From the NCBI GenBank assembly GCA_030427205.1, contig JAUHXC010000001.1, positions 806,001 through 870,000 on the forward strand: 64,000 nt of DNA, written 5' to 3'. Under the pieces are notes generated by a model. It saw only the letters and a list, made by a program, of their open reading frames with translations. It ran no database searches and had not been told where the DNA came from. The position numbers were made by a program, and so were the translations under genes. The stretch comes from a bacterium. GTDB taxonomy: Bacteria > Myxococcota_A > Bradymonadia > UBA7976 > UBA1532. Of the stretch, positions 27,608 to 35,852 are shown one piece after another (within the stretch, counting starts at the first letter, position 1; the number at the start of each line of letters is the position of its first letter).

Positions 27608-30151
27608 TCAGAGCGCGCGGCAGCCGCGGAAGCCGACCATGGCGTTGGCGACCCCGCGGGGCATGCCGAAGCGGCCGGCGACCCGACACGCGCTGGCGCC
27701 GCTGCCGTAGGAGCCGCCCTTGACGACGATGAAATCCCCCGGCCCCGCCGGCTCGCCGGGCAGCGGCCGACCAGCGACGATCGACGGGCCGCCGCGGCGA
27801 TAGGCGTCGGCGCACAGCTCGCGCACGTTGCCGACGAGCCCGCGCACGCCATGGGGCCCGACGTCGCTCGCCGGCTGGCCGATCGGGCCCATCGCCGGCC
27901 GGCCGGGGCGGGTATTGATCGTATTGGCCCAGTTGGGCTCGAAGTGATCACCCCAGGCGAAGAGCCGCCCGTCGACCCCGCGGGCCGCCTTCTCCCATTG
28001 CCACGAGAAGGGCAATCCCGCGCCGCGGGTGGCGAGCAGCGCGCGGGCGCCGGCCCAGGTCATGCCCACCGCCGGCCAGTCGGGAGCCGGCTCGACGCCG
28101 AACGCGGGCCCCAGGACGAATCGGCCACCTGCGTCCCGTCGGTAGACGGGCACCCGGTCGCCTTCGCCGCCGTCCCGACCGCCGCCGTCCCGACCGCCGC
28201 CGTCCCGACCGCCGCTGTGCCGACCGCCGCTGTCCCGACCGCCGCTGTCCTGCCGCGGCGCCCAGCGGATCGCGTCCGCCTCGCGGCCCGCATCCAGCAG
28301 CGCGTTCAGCCACGCGAGGCAGTCCGCGTGGGTGACAGGGTCGCGATCGATCACGAAGCCATCGACCCAGACCCGCCGCGCCGGCAGCGGGTCCATCGCC
28401 TCGCGATCACCGCCGATCACGCACCAGCTCGCCGGCACGTAGCGCGCGTCCTGCCCGATCGCCCCGACCTCGGGCAGCGGGATCGCGTACGCCTCGGCCG
28501 CGCCCGGCGGCACCCCGTCCCAGCGGCCGTGGCGGGTGATGTCGACCGGGTAGCGCACCGCGCAGCGGCCCGGGTGCTCGATCTCGAGCAGGTAGCTGCC
28601 CATGGCCAGCGGCACGTCGACGATCGGCGTCGCCTCGACCCGGCCCAGCGGCACCGCCACCAGCCGCCGATCGCGCTCCTCGTAGCGCGAGAAGGTCACC
28701 GCGGCCCCCGGCGGGTCGGTCAGCAGCGTCAGCCGGCCGTCCCCGCGCAGCCACTCGGCGTTGGCCGCCGCGTCGTGGCCCAGCAGCAGCGCGCCGAACT
28801 CCGCCGCGCCATGGGTATCGTGGGCCGCCTCGGCGTCCAGCAGGCGATCGCGATAATGGGCCGTCAGCGCCGCCCGGGCGTCCGCCGACTCGGGGTCGAG
28901 CCGCAGCGCCGACTGCAGGGTCTGGCGCAGCTTCACCTCGGCCAGCCGCGCCGCCCGCCGCGCCTCCGCCGCCGCGTCGCTCAGCGCCCAGCCGGGTCGC
29001 TTGTCTGCGATGGGCGCGTGGCTCGGGATCGGATCCAAGACCGCGGCCGCCCGGCTATCGAGCGCCTGCGCCTCGGCTCGCAGCGCCGCGATCTGCGGCT
29101 CGAACGCCCGCGCCTCGGCGACCAGCGCCGCCGCCTGAGCCCGCTTCTCGGCGCCGTCGAGCCAGGTCTTCACCGCGTCGGCCAGCGCGCCCGCGTCGGC
29201 CGGGCGCGCGCCCGGATCGTGACGGGTCGCCCGCGCGCACAGCGCGCGCAGCGCCGCGGGCCCCACCCCCGGCGGCGGCAGATCAACGGCCCGGCGCTCG
29301 ATCAGCTCGGGCAGGCTGCGCCCGGCGGGCGGCTGACCGAGCACCTGGGCCAGGATGAGCCCCAGGGCGTAGACGTCGGTCGCCGGCCCGATGCGCGTCA
29401 GCTCACCGGCCAGCTGCTCCGGCGCCATGTAGCGCGGGGTGCCCATCAGCGCGCCGGCCCGGGTCACGTCGACGGTGAAGGCGCCCGCCGGCCCCTCGCG
29501 CGCCTCGGGCGTCACCGCGCCCACCCGCCGGGCCAGCCCCCAGTCGAGCACCCGCACCTCGCCGAAGGCCCCGATCATGATGTTCTGCGGCTTGAGGTCG
29601 CGGTGCACGACCCCGTGCCGGTGGGCGTAGGCCACCGCCTCGCAGGCCCGCACGAAGACGTCCAGCCGGCGGCGCAGCGGCTGCTCGGCGATGACCCGCC
29701 CCAGCTCGACGCCTTCGAGGATCTGCATCGTGTACCACGGCCGCCCGTCGCCGGTGAGCCCGCGGTCGTGGATCGGCACGATGCCCGGGTGCTCGAGGCG
29801 GGCGGTCAGCGCGGTCTCGGTGCGGAAGCGGGTCCGGGCGGCGACCGAGGCCAGCGGGCGCAGCACCTTCATCGCCAGCGTGCGCTCCATATGGCGGTCG
29901 AAGACCCGGTAGACGGTGCCCTGCCCGCCGGCGCCGAGCCGGCCGAGCACCTGATAGCGGGCGGTGGGCAACTCCAGCTCGGGCGCGGCGGGGGACTGCG
30001 CGGCGGGGGACTGCGCGGATGACTGCGCGGCGGATGACTGCGCGGCGGATGACTGCGCGGCGGATGACTGCGCGGCGAGCGACCAGTCGTCCTCCGAGCG
30101 CTCTACGGACGGGGCGAGCGTCGCGCCGCCGATCGGGTCGTCTTCGGCCAT
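27608..30151 (-). CDS. Ser/Thr kinase-FGE fusion protein 1
   Basis: ATG 30151 (MAEDDPIGG) gives 847 residues. A repetitive AAQSS linker (25-55) precedes a Hanks kinase (about 66-340; GAGGQG loop, K95, HRDLKPQN with D185, DWG instead of DFG at 203). Then come a charged helical region, a PEGA-like beta segment (LLTDPPGAAVTF) and a C-terminal FGE-sulfatase/C-type-lectin fold (about 590-847; RRVWVDGFVIDRDPVTH, WQWEKAARGVDGRLFAWGD, VVKGGSYG...MVGFRGCRAL). The position of the first catalytic FGE Cys is Ser, so ligand binding rather than formylglycine formation is expected. A SGGRD/GGGRD repeat interrupts the FGE domain. Paralogue of 31909-34479. Confidence 0.9.
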   Translation of the reverse strand: MAEDDPIGGATLAPSVERSEDDWSLAAQSSAAQSSAAQSSAAQSSAQSPAAQSPAAPELELPTARYQVLGRLGAGGQGTVYRVFDRHMERTLAMKVLRPLASVAARTRFRTETALTARLEHPGIVPIHDRGLTGDGRPWYTMQILEGVELGRVIAEQPLRRRLDVFVRACEAVAYAHRHGVVHRDLKPQNIMIGAFGEVRVLDWGLARRVGAVTPEAREGPAGAFTVDVTRAGALMGTPRYMAPEQLAGELTRIGPATDVYALGLILAQVLGQPPAGRSLPELIERRAVDLPPPGVGPAALRALCARATRHDPGARPADAGALADAVKTWLDGAEKRAQAAALVAEARAFEPQIAALRAEAQALDSRAAAVLDPIPSHAPIADKRPGWALSDAAAEARRAARLAEVKLRQTLQSALRLDPESADARAALTAHYRDRLLDAEAAHDTHGAAEFGALLLGHDAAANAEWLRGDGRLTLLTDPPGAAVTFSRYEERDRRLVAVPLGRVEATPIVDVPLAMGSYLLEIEHPGRCAVRYPVDITRHGRWDGVPPGAAEAYAIPLPEVGAIGQDARYVPASWCVIGGDREAMDPLPARRVWVDGFVIDRDPVTHADCLAWLNALLDAGREADAIRWAPRQDSGGRDSGGRHSGGRDGGGRDGGGRDGGEGDRVPVYRRDAGGRFVLGPAFGVEPAPDWPAVGMTWAGARALLATRGAGLPFSWQWEKAARGVDGRLFAWGDHFEPNWANTINTRPGRPAMGPIGQPASDVGPHGVRGLVGNVRELCADAYRRGGPSIVAGRPLPGEPAGPGDFIVVKGGSYGSGASACRVAGRFGMPRGVANAMVGFRGCRAL
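28171..28251 (+). repeat. 15 bp tandem repeat inside the FGE domain
   Basis: Five copies of cgtcccgaccgccgc-type units (three identical, two with one or two changes) plus a partial copy. On the minus strand they encode SGGRD/GGGRD pentapeptides. The paralogue lacks them. In-frame length variation is expected. Confidence 0.85.
30016..30075 (+). repeat. 15 bp tandem repeat in the kinase-FGE 1 linker
   Basis: Four identical copies of cggatgactgcgcgg, flanked by related degenerate copies. On the minus strand they encode AAQSS pentapeptides before the kinase domain. Confidence 0.88.
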
Positions 30152-30194
30152 GGGGACCAGTATCGCGCACCGCGGGCGGTCGGGCGACCGGTGA

Positions 30195-30231
30195 TGGACG
30201 GTCCGCGGACCGTCCGCGGACCGTCCGCGGG
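30195..30231. promoter_or_regulatory. Operator-like palindrome array, copy 2
   Basis: GGACGGTCCGCGGACCGTCC (30196-30215) is a perfect 20-base palindrome, and the unit accgtccgcgg continues to 30231. It sits 45 bp upstream of the kinase-FGE 1 start and resembles the site at 26853-26872. Confidence 0.5.
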
Positions 30232-30433
30232 TCCAAACCGCCGCCGCGCGACGCCGAGAAGCGCGGATCCACGCTGGCACGGGCCCTGCTCTGGCTCGCG
30301 GCCAGCGCGCGCCGAGCGCCGCGACGATCTACACTCGCCACGCCCGTCGACGAGACATAGGAGTCTGTAGTGCATAGCCCGACACATCGCCCAGCACGGT
30401 CCCGTTCACCGATTTCGGTGTCGTCAGGCGCTC

Positions 30434-30452
30434 GAAATACTCCGAGTATTTC
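30434..30452. promoter_or_regulatory. Perfect 19-base palindrome upstream of the caspase gene
   Basis: gaaatactc-c-gagtatttc: 9-base perfect arms around one base, AT-rich in a GC-rich genome, 85 bp before the caspase start. Dimeric repressor site or RNA hairpin; undecided. Confidence 0.5.
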
Positions 30453-30536
30453 TGCGGCCTTCCTCCTTGAACTCGGCGAACGGCCCCGCACCGGGCTCGG
30501 TCGTCTACGCCCTACAGCCTCCTGGGAGAATGCCGA

Positions 30537-31916
30537 ATGAAGAACCCCAACGCGTACGCCTTGCTGATCGGCGTCGGCGACTACCGCGCCTTCGACCCCA
30601 GCGGCCAGAGCGACCTCAAAGGCCCGCCCCACGACGTGGCCGGCTGGCTCGACGTGGTCTACGGCCTGGGCATCCCCCGGGCGCACATCCGGGTCTGCGT
30701 CTCGCCGGCCCTGCCGGGGCGCGCCGCGCCGGGCCTGCTCGACGGCGTCGACGTGCGCGGCGCCACCCGCGCCGACATCGTCGAGGGGCTGACGTGGCTC
30801 GCCGCAGCGCTCGACGGCGTCGCCGGCACCAAGGCGGTGCTCACCTGGTCGGGCCACGGCACCGGGACCGACGCCGGCCTGGTGCTGTGCCCCTCCGACA
30901 TCACCGCCGACGGCCAGACCCTGCGCAACGGGCTGACGGTGGCCGAGGTCGGCCGGCTGCTCGATACCCGGGCGCCGGCGACCCGGATCACCGCGTTCGT
31001 CGACACCTGCCACACCGCCACCGGCTTCGAGGACAGCCTGGGCACCGCGCGCGGCCGGGCGCTGAGCTGGGCCGGGGCCTGCGCCGCCGACGCCGGGCCC
31101 ATGGCCCACCGGGTCTTCGGCGACCTGGTCGTCACCTCGAGCCAGCCGGGCGCCGTCAGCTACGAGATGCCGGTGCTCGGCGGGGTGCGCGGCGCGTTCT
31201 CCTGGGCCGCGAGCAACGTCATCCGGCGCTATGGGCTGGCCGACGGCGTCTCGGGCCAGACGTCCGGGCTGACCTTCACCGCGCTCGCCGAGACCTGCGG
31301 GCGCATCCTCGACGGGATGGTGGTGCACCAGAAGCCGCGCTTCGTCGGCGACCTCGAGGCGGGGCACGCGCGGGTCTTCTCGGCCTATGGCGACGACGAG
31401 GGCTCGACGGCGCCGACGAGCCTGCAGGCGCACGAGATCTGGCCGGGCATTCCCGACGGAGACGTGATCGGGCGCTACAAGCTGTATGCGGGCAACAGCG
31501 ACCTCGGCGACCTCTACGTCACCGGCAGCACGCCGCCGACGGGGTGGCAGCCCAACGCCCAGTATTGGTACTGGAAGAGCGGGTCGTGGCCCTCGAAGGG
31601 CTTCACCGCCAACTACAAAGGCGCGTATTCGACCACCCACGGCGCCAAGGGCGTCGGCTACAAGACCGGCCTGCTGACGCCGGGCGACGGGAAGCACGTC
31701 ACCCTGCATGGCGACAGCGACCCGCTCTACGCCGTCGAGCGAGACGGCACCACGCTCGGATACCTCCAGGTCAGCCCGAGCGAGCTGCGGGTCGTCTCGC
31801 AGACCACCGGGATCCAGACGCTCGCCGGTGACTACCGCGATACGCTGCAGTTCGAATCCCGGTCGAAGGTCGAGGTGAACCAGAACAGCGTCGCGCGGGA
31901 CGAGGCGCTCAAGTAA
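30537..31916 (+). CDS. Caspase-like (C14) protease with novel C-terminal domain
   Basis: A 459-residue protein starting at ATG 30537 with no signal peptide, so cytoplasmic. Residues 5-270 form a caspase-fold domain: start AYALLIGVGDYRAF, catalytic His H107 in TWSGHGTG, catalytic Cys C158 in AFVDTCHTATG, both in the expected order and after hydrophobic strands. Residues about 298-445 carry the EIWPG/GWQPNAQYWYW domain also found alone at 27007-27588. Caspase-like proteases act as proteolytic effectors in bacterial signalling and abortive-infection systems; the target here is unknown. The gene lies between two kinase-FGE genes, diverging from one and overlapping the 3' end of the other by 8 bases. 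Confidence 0.9.
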   Translation: MKNPNAYALLIGVGDYRAFDPSGQSDLKGPPHDVAGWLDVVYGLGIPRAHIRVCVSPALPGRAAPGLLDGVDVRGATRADIVEGLTWLAAALDGVAGTKAVLTWSGHGTGTDAGLVLCPSDITADGQTLRNGLTVAEVGRLLDTRAPATRITAFVDTCHTATGFEDSLGTARGRALSWAGACAADAGPMAHRVFGDLVVTSSQPGAVSYEMPVLGGVRGAFSWAASNVIRRYGLADGVSGQTSGLTFTALAETCGRILDGMVVHQKPRFVGDLEAGHARVFSAYGDDEGSTAPTSLQAHEIWPGIPDGDVIGRYKLYAGNSDLGDLYVTGSTPPTGWQPNAQYWYWKSGSWPSKGFTANYKGAYSTTHGAKGVGYKTGLLTPGDGKHVTLHGDSDPLYAVERDGTTLGYLQVSPSELRVVSQTTGIQTLAGDYRDTLQFESRSKVEVNQNSVARDEALK

Positions 31917-34479
31917 TCGGCCGGCACAGCCGGAACCCGACCATCGGCAGGCTCTCGTCGGCCGGCTGACCGAACCGGCCCGCGAGGCGCACGTTGACCG
32001 GCTTGCTGACGAAGCAGCCGCCCTTGACCACGACGAAGTCCCGCGTGCCGGGTGCGTCGGAGCGGGGTCGACCATCGACGGCGTCGGGGCCCGCGCGCCG
32101 ATAGACGTCGCGGCAGAGATCACGCGTATTGCCGGTGGCCCCGCGCAGGCCGTACGGGCCGATGTCCGCGTGCACCGCGTCGACGGCCATCGGCGACGGG
32201 CTGCCCGCGGTGTGGTTGAGCGTATTGGCCCAGTTCACCTCGAACGTATCGCCCCAGGGGAAGAAGCGTCCGTCGACCCCGCGGGCCGCCTTCTCCCACT
32301 GCCACGACCCGGGCAGCATGTAGCCCGAGCCGCTGCGACTCGCCCGCCAGGCGGCGAACGCGGTCGCCGAATGCCACGAAACGCCGACCACCGGCCAGGT
32401 CGTTTCGGGCAGATATCCGAAGGCCTCGGTCGGCCGGAATCGCCCCGCCTCGAAGATGTACGCCGGCTCACGAACGCGGCCCGTCGCCAGATACCGCGGC
32501 ACGTGGCTCAGCGCCCCATCGGCCTGCCCGTCGGCCACCAGCCCGTCGAGCCACTCGATGTACTGCCCGTGGGTCACCGGATCGCGCGCGATCACGAAGC
32601 CATCGACCCACAGCCGATGCGCCGGCAAACCGTCCATCGCGTCCGGATCACCGCCCAGCGTGACCCAGCCCGCCGGCACGTAACACTCGCCCTCGCCGAT
32701 CGCGCCCGCCTCCGGCAGCGGGATCGGAAACGGCCGCTCGGCCCCCGGCGGAACGCCCTCCCAGGCGCCATTGCGGGCGATATTCACCAGATACCGCACC
32801 GTACAGCGCCCCGGATGTCGGATTTTCAGCAGGTAGCTGCCCATGGCCAGCGGCAGATCGACGAACGGCGTCGCCTCGACCCGCCCGGTGGGCACCTCCA
32901 CCAGCCGCCGGTCGCGCTCCTCGAAGCGCCAGATCTCGACCGCGGCGCCCGCCGGATCGGTGAACAGCGTCACCCGCCCCTGCCCGCGCAGCCACTCGAC
33001 GTTGCCCGCCGGGTCGTGGCCCCGCAGCAGCGCCTCGAACTCCGCGGCCCGATCGGCGTCGTGGCTCGCCTCGGCCTGCAACAGCCGGCTCCGATAATGC
33101 GCGGTCAGCGCGTCGCCGGCCGCCGCCGAGTCGGGGTCGAGCCGCAGCGCCGACTGCAGGGTCTGGCGCAGCTCGATCTCCGCCAGCCGCGCCGCGCGGC
33201 GCTTCGCCGTCGCCGCGTCGTCCAGCGCCCAGCCGGGGCTCTTCTGGGCGATGGGCGCGTGCGGCGGCAGCGGGTCGAGGATCTGCGCCGCCCGGGCGTC
33301 GAGCGCGGCCGCCTCGGCCCGCAGCGCGGCGATGCGCGGCTCGATGGCCTGCGCCTCGGCGACGAGGGCCTCGGCCTGCGCCCGCTTCTCGGCGCCTTCG
33401 AGCCAGGTGCGCACCGCCTCGGCCAGCGCGCTCGCGTCGGGCAGGCGCGCGGCCGGATCGAGCCGGGTCGCGGCGGCGCACAGCCGGCGCAGGGGCTCGG
33501 GCCCGACCGGCGGGGGTGGCAGATCGGCCCGCCGCGAGACGCCGATCTCGGCGATCGTGCGCCCGGCGGGCGGCTCGCCGGTCAACAGCTCGGCCAGGAT
33601 CAGACCCAGGGCGTAGACGTCGGTCGGCGGGCCGAGGCGGTCGCGATCGGCGGTGAGCTGCTCCGGCGCCATGTAGCGCGGGGTGCCCATGACCATGCCC
33701 GCCCGGGTCTCGACCGGGGTCTCCGTCGGGGTCGCCGCCGACGTCGCCGCGCCCCCCTCATCGGGGCGATCCCACAGCCTGCGGGCCAGCCCCCAGTCGA
33801 GCACCCGCACCTCGCCGAAGGCCCCGATCATGATGTTCTGCGGCTTGAGATCGCGGTGGATGACGCCCATCTGGTGGGCGTAGGCCACCGCTTCGCAGGC
33901 CCGCACGAAGACGTCCACCCGGCGGCGCAGCGGCTGCGCGCGATCGGCGAGCACGGCGGCGAACTCGACCCCGTCGAGGATCTGCATCGTGTACCACGGG
34001 CGCCCGTCGACGGTGCTGCCGCGGGCGTAGATCGGCACGATGCCCGGGTGCTCCAGCCCGGCGGTCAAGGTCGACTCGGTCACGAAGCGGGCCCGGGCGT
34101 CGGCCGAAGCCGAGCGGCGCAGCACCTTCATCGCCAGCGGTCGCCGCATCTCGCGGTCGAAGACCCGGAAGACCTCGCCCTGACCGCCGACGCCGAGCCG
34201 CTCGAGCACCGCATAGCGGGTCGTCGTCAGCGCGATGGACGGCGCGGAGCCGTCCGCCGCCGCCGCGCCCGACGCCGCGGTATCGGCCGACGCGCGGGCG
34301 TCCGGGGCGGTGCTCTGCCAGGAGTCGAGGGCGCCGGGCGCCATGGTCAGCGTGCGCGGCGAATCCTGCGCGGCGTTGCGGCGGGCGACGAGGCCCACCC
34401 GGGTGGCGGCGTCCCGGCGGGCGGCCTGCCGGCGGTCGTCCGTCGGCGAGGGGGGGTCTGGAGCGTCATCGGCGGGCAT
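31909..34479 (-). CDS. Ser/Thr kinase-FGE fusion protein 2
   Basis: The ATG at 34479 (MPADDAPDPP) leaves 13 bp to the upstream TPR gene; an ATG at 34515 would overlap it. The 856-residue product has the same layout as kinase-FGE 1: disordered N-terminus (1-85), kinase (about 89-370; GVGGQG, K118, HRDLKPQN, DWG), helical region, PEGA-like segment and an FGE domain (HRLWVDGFVIARDPVTH, WQWEKAARGVDGRFFPWGD, GGCFVSKPVNVRLAGRFG, MVGFRLCRPIT). Both catalytic FGE Cys positions are replaced (Ser and Val), so the domain is probably a lectin-like sensor. It is likely co-transcribed with 34493-35704. Confidence 0.9.
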   Translation of the reverse strand: MPADDAPDPPSPTDDRRQAARRDAATRVGLVARRNAAQDSPRTLTMAPGALDSWQSTAPDARASADTAASGAAAADGSAPSIALTTTRYAVLERLGVGGQGEVFRVFDREMRRPLAMKVLRRSASADARARFVTESTLTAGLEHPGIVPIYARGSTVDGRPWYTMQILDGVEFAAVLADRAQPLRRRVDVFVRACEAVAYAHQMGVIHRDLKPQNIMIGAFGEVRVLDWGLARRLWDRPDEGGAATSAATPTETPVETRAGMVMGTPRYMAPEQLTADRDRLGPPTDVYALGLILAELLTGEPPAGRTIAEIGVSRRADLPPPPVGPEPLRRLCAAATRLDPAARLPDASALAEAVRTWLEGAEKRAQAEALVAEAQAIEPRIAALRAEAAALDARAAQILDPLPPHAPIAQKSPGWALDDAATAKRRAARLAEIELRQTLQSALRLDPDSAAAGDALTAHYRSRLLQAEASHDADRAAEFEALLRGHDPAGNVEWLRGQGRVTLFTDPAGAAVEIWRFEERDRRLVEVPTGRVEATPFVDLPLAMGSYLLKIRHPGRCTVRYLVNIARNGAWEGVPPGAERPFPIPLPEAGAIGEGECYVPAGWVTLGGDPDAMDGLPAHRLWVDGFVIARDPVTHGQYIEWLDGLVADGQADGALSHVPRYLATGRVREPAYIFEAGRFRPTEAFGYLPETTWPVVGVSWHSATAFAAWRASRSGSGYMLPGSWQWEKAARGVDGRFFPWGDTFEVNWANTLNHTAGSPSPMAVDAVHADIGPYGLRGATGNTRDLCRDVYRRAGPDAVDGRPRSDAPGTRDFVVVKGGCFVSKPVNVRLAGRFGQPADESLPMVGFRLCRPIT

Positions 34480-34492
34480 GGGCAGGCCCGAA

Positions 34493-35704
34493 TCAGAGCG
34501 CGTCGATCGGATCACCCGAGCCGCCGGTCGGATCCGCCGCGCCGGCGGCGTCCTCGGCCTCGAGCTCCTGCATCATCTTGAGCATCTCCATCTTCTTCTT
34601 GAGGTCGGCCTTGGCCGCCGCCTTGGCCTCGGCGTCGGCCTTCTTCTTGGCCTCCTCGGCCTTCTTCTTGTCGGCCGCCGCCTTCGCGCCGCCCTTCTCC
34701 GCCTCGTCGTCGACCCAGTCCGACTCGCCGCGCACCCCGTAGACCAGGATCACGTCGTAGGGCGTATTCCAATCGATCGGCCGGGTATGGATGAGCCCCA
34801 GCTGCAGCTGCCGGCGGATGGCCTCGCCCTGCTGCTCGAAGCCGGGGCGGGCGAAGATGTAGGTGTTCTGCCGCCGGCGGGCGTCGTCGGCCACCGACGA
34901 GACGGCGATGCCCGCCTCCTCGAGGCGGGACTTGTACTTGAGCACCGCCTTCTTGCCCTTGTCGCCGCCCGCGTTGAGCAGCTGCACGTTCGCCCGCCCG
35001 GTCAGCGCCTTGAACGCCGACGAGCGCTCGAGGCCGGTGAACGCCGGATCGGTGCGCGCCCGCTCGATGAGCGCCGCCGAGACGTCGCTGTTGATGTTCT
35101 TCATGCGGGTCAAAGCCTCGATGGCCGGCTTGCCCTTGCGCAGCCGCACATAACACTGCGCCGCGCGATACAGCGGCTGGGGATACAGCGGGTCGCTCTC
35201 GGCGGCGTCGAGAAACAGCGCGAGCGCCTCGGGCACATCACCCTGCTTCATCGCCCGCACCCCGTCGCTGTAGAGCCGCTGGGCGCGTACCGGATCGATC
35301 TTCTTGGGGGCCGGCGCCCGCTCGCGGGTCACCTCGGGGGCCGAGCGATCGCGGGGCTTGACCTCTTCGCGCAGCCCGCGGGGGCGCAGCTCGAGCCGCT
35401 TGAGCGCCGACAGCGCCATGTGCGCCTGCCGCCGATCGCCCTCCTGATACAGCCGGTCGAAGGCCCCGTGCACGATCGCCTTCTGGTCGGCGTCGACCGC
35501 CTTGGCGTCGCGGTGCATCTCCCAGGTGATCACGCAGTCGGACAGCGCGGCGAGCTGCGCCTGGCGCCAGCCCTGGAAGACCGAGTCGCAGTCTCCCTTG
35601 TGGCGGTCCCAGCGATCCTGGGCGGCGGCGGGCGTGGCGCACAGCGCGCACAGGGCGAGAGCGCACAGCCCCAGAGTGAAGAGCGAGCGAAGGACGACGG
35701 ACAT
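34493..35704 (-). CDS. Secreted TPR and LytR_C-type protein
   Basis: ATG 35704 behind GGGAGGTG. The 403-residue protein has a signal peptide (MSVVLRSLFTLGLCALALCALCATPAAA), TPR-like helices (KGDCDSVFQGWRQAQ; VRAMKQGDVPEALALFLDAAE), a domain resembling LytR_C (VQLLNAGGDKGKKAVLKYKSRLEEAGI with a VILVYG end) and a Lys/Ala coiled-coil tail with KKMEMLKMMQELEAED. LytR_C domains occur in envelope-associated proteins of unknown role. It is 13 bp upstream of the second kinase-FGE gene on the same strand, so it may feed an envelope signal into that kinase; this is inference. Confidence 0.75.
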   Translation of the reverse strand: MSVVLRSLFTLGLCALALCALCATPAAAQDRWDRHKGDCDSVFQGWRQAQLAALSDCVITWEMHRDAKAVDADQKAIVHGAFDRLYQEGDRRQAHMALSALKRLELRPRGLREEVKPRDRSAPEVTRERAPAPKKIDPVRAQRLYSDGVRAMKQGDVPEALALFLDAAESDPLYPQPLYRAAQCYVRLRKGKPAIEALTRMKNINSDVSAALIERARTDPAFTGLERSSAFKALTGRANVQLLNAGGDKGKKAVLKYKSRLEEAGIAVSSVADDARRRQNTYIFARPGFEQQGEAIRRQLQLGLIHTRPIDWNTPYDVILVYGVRGESDWVDDEAEKGGAKAAADKKKAEEAKKKADAEAKAAAKADLKKKMEMLKMMQELEAEDAAGAADPTGGSGDPIDAL

Positions 35705-35809
35705 CGAAGCACCTCCCGGCGGGGTCGACCGGCCGCACGACGGCGGTGACCGCGATCTGTTCTCCGGTAGCACCGCATACGGCCGAGAGGCAAGCGCCCG
35801 TCCGCGGCT

Positions 35810-35815
35810 ATACTC
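35810..35815 (+). promoter_or_regulatory. Possible -10 element of the MopE-like gene
   Basis: TATACT 38 bp upstream of the ATG at 35853, the only such hexamer in the 148 bp divergent region. No recognisable -35. Low confidence. Confidence 0.3.
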
Positions 35816-35852
35816 CCGCGAGGCGCCCCGACGGGGGGCGGTGGGAGGCGAG

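Larger units (their letters stand above)
30152..30536. promoter_or_regulatory. Divergent control region between kinase-FGE 1 and caspase gene
   Basis: No gene fits here. It holds the palindromic operator-like array at 30195-30231, two further palindromes (caccgatttcggtg at 30407-30420; a 19-base perfect one at 30434-30452) and a stretch of lower GC (about 30345-30480) unlike its surroundings. The caspase ribosome site gggag lies at about 30523-30527. No clear -35/-10 pair. Confidence 0.5.

Noticed and set aside
28171..28251. CRISPR-like array
   Set aside because: The 15 bp units have no spacers, lie in frame inside a gene and encode a pentapeptide repeat.
29403..32123. Minus-strand frame bridging kinase-FGE 1 and the caspase gene
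   Set aside because: It is antisense to the caspase domain and out of frame in the kinase; its composition is shadow-like.
23346..34479. FGE domains of the kinase fusions as maturation factors for the nearby sulfatase
   Set aside because: The sulfatase motif has Ser, not Cys, as nucleophile, which FGE cannot modify, and both FGE domains lack the catalytic Cys pair.
27608..34479. Diversity-generating retroelement
   Set aside because: No reverse transcriptase, accessory protein or adenine-biased repeat pair is visible in the window. Only the FGE-type target-like domains are present.
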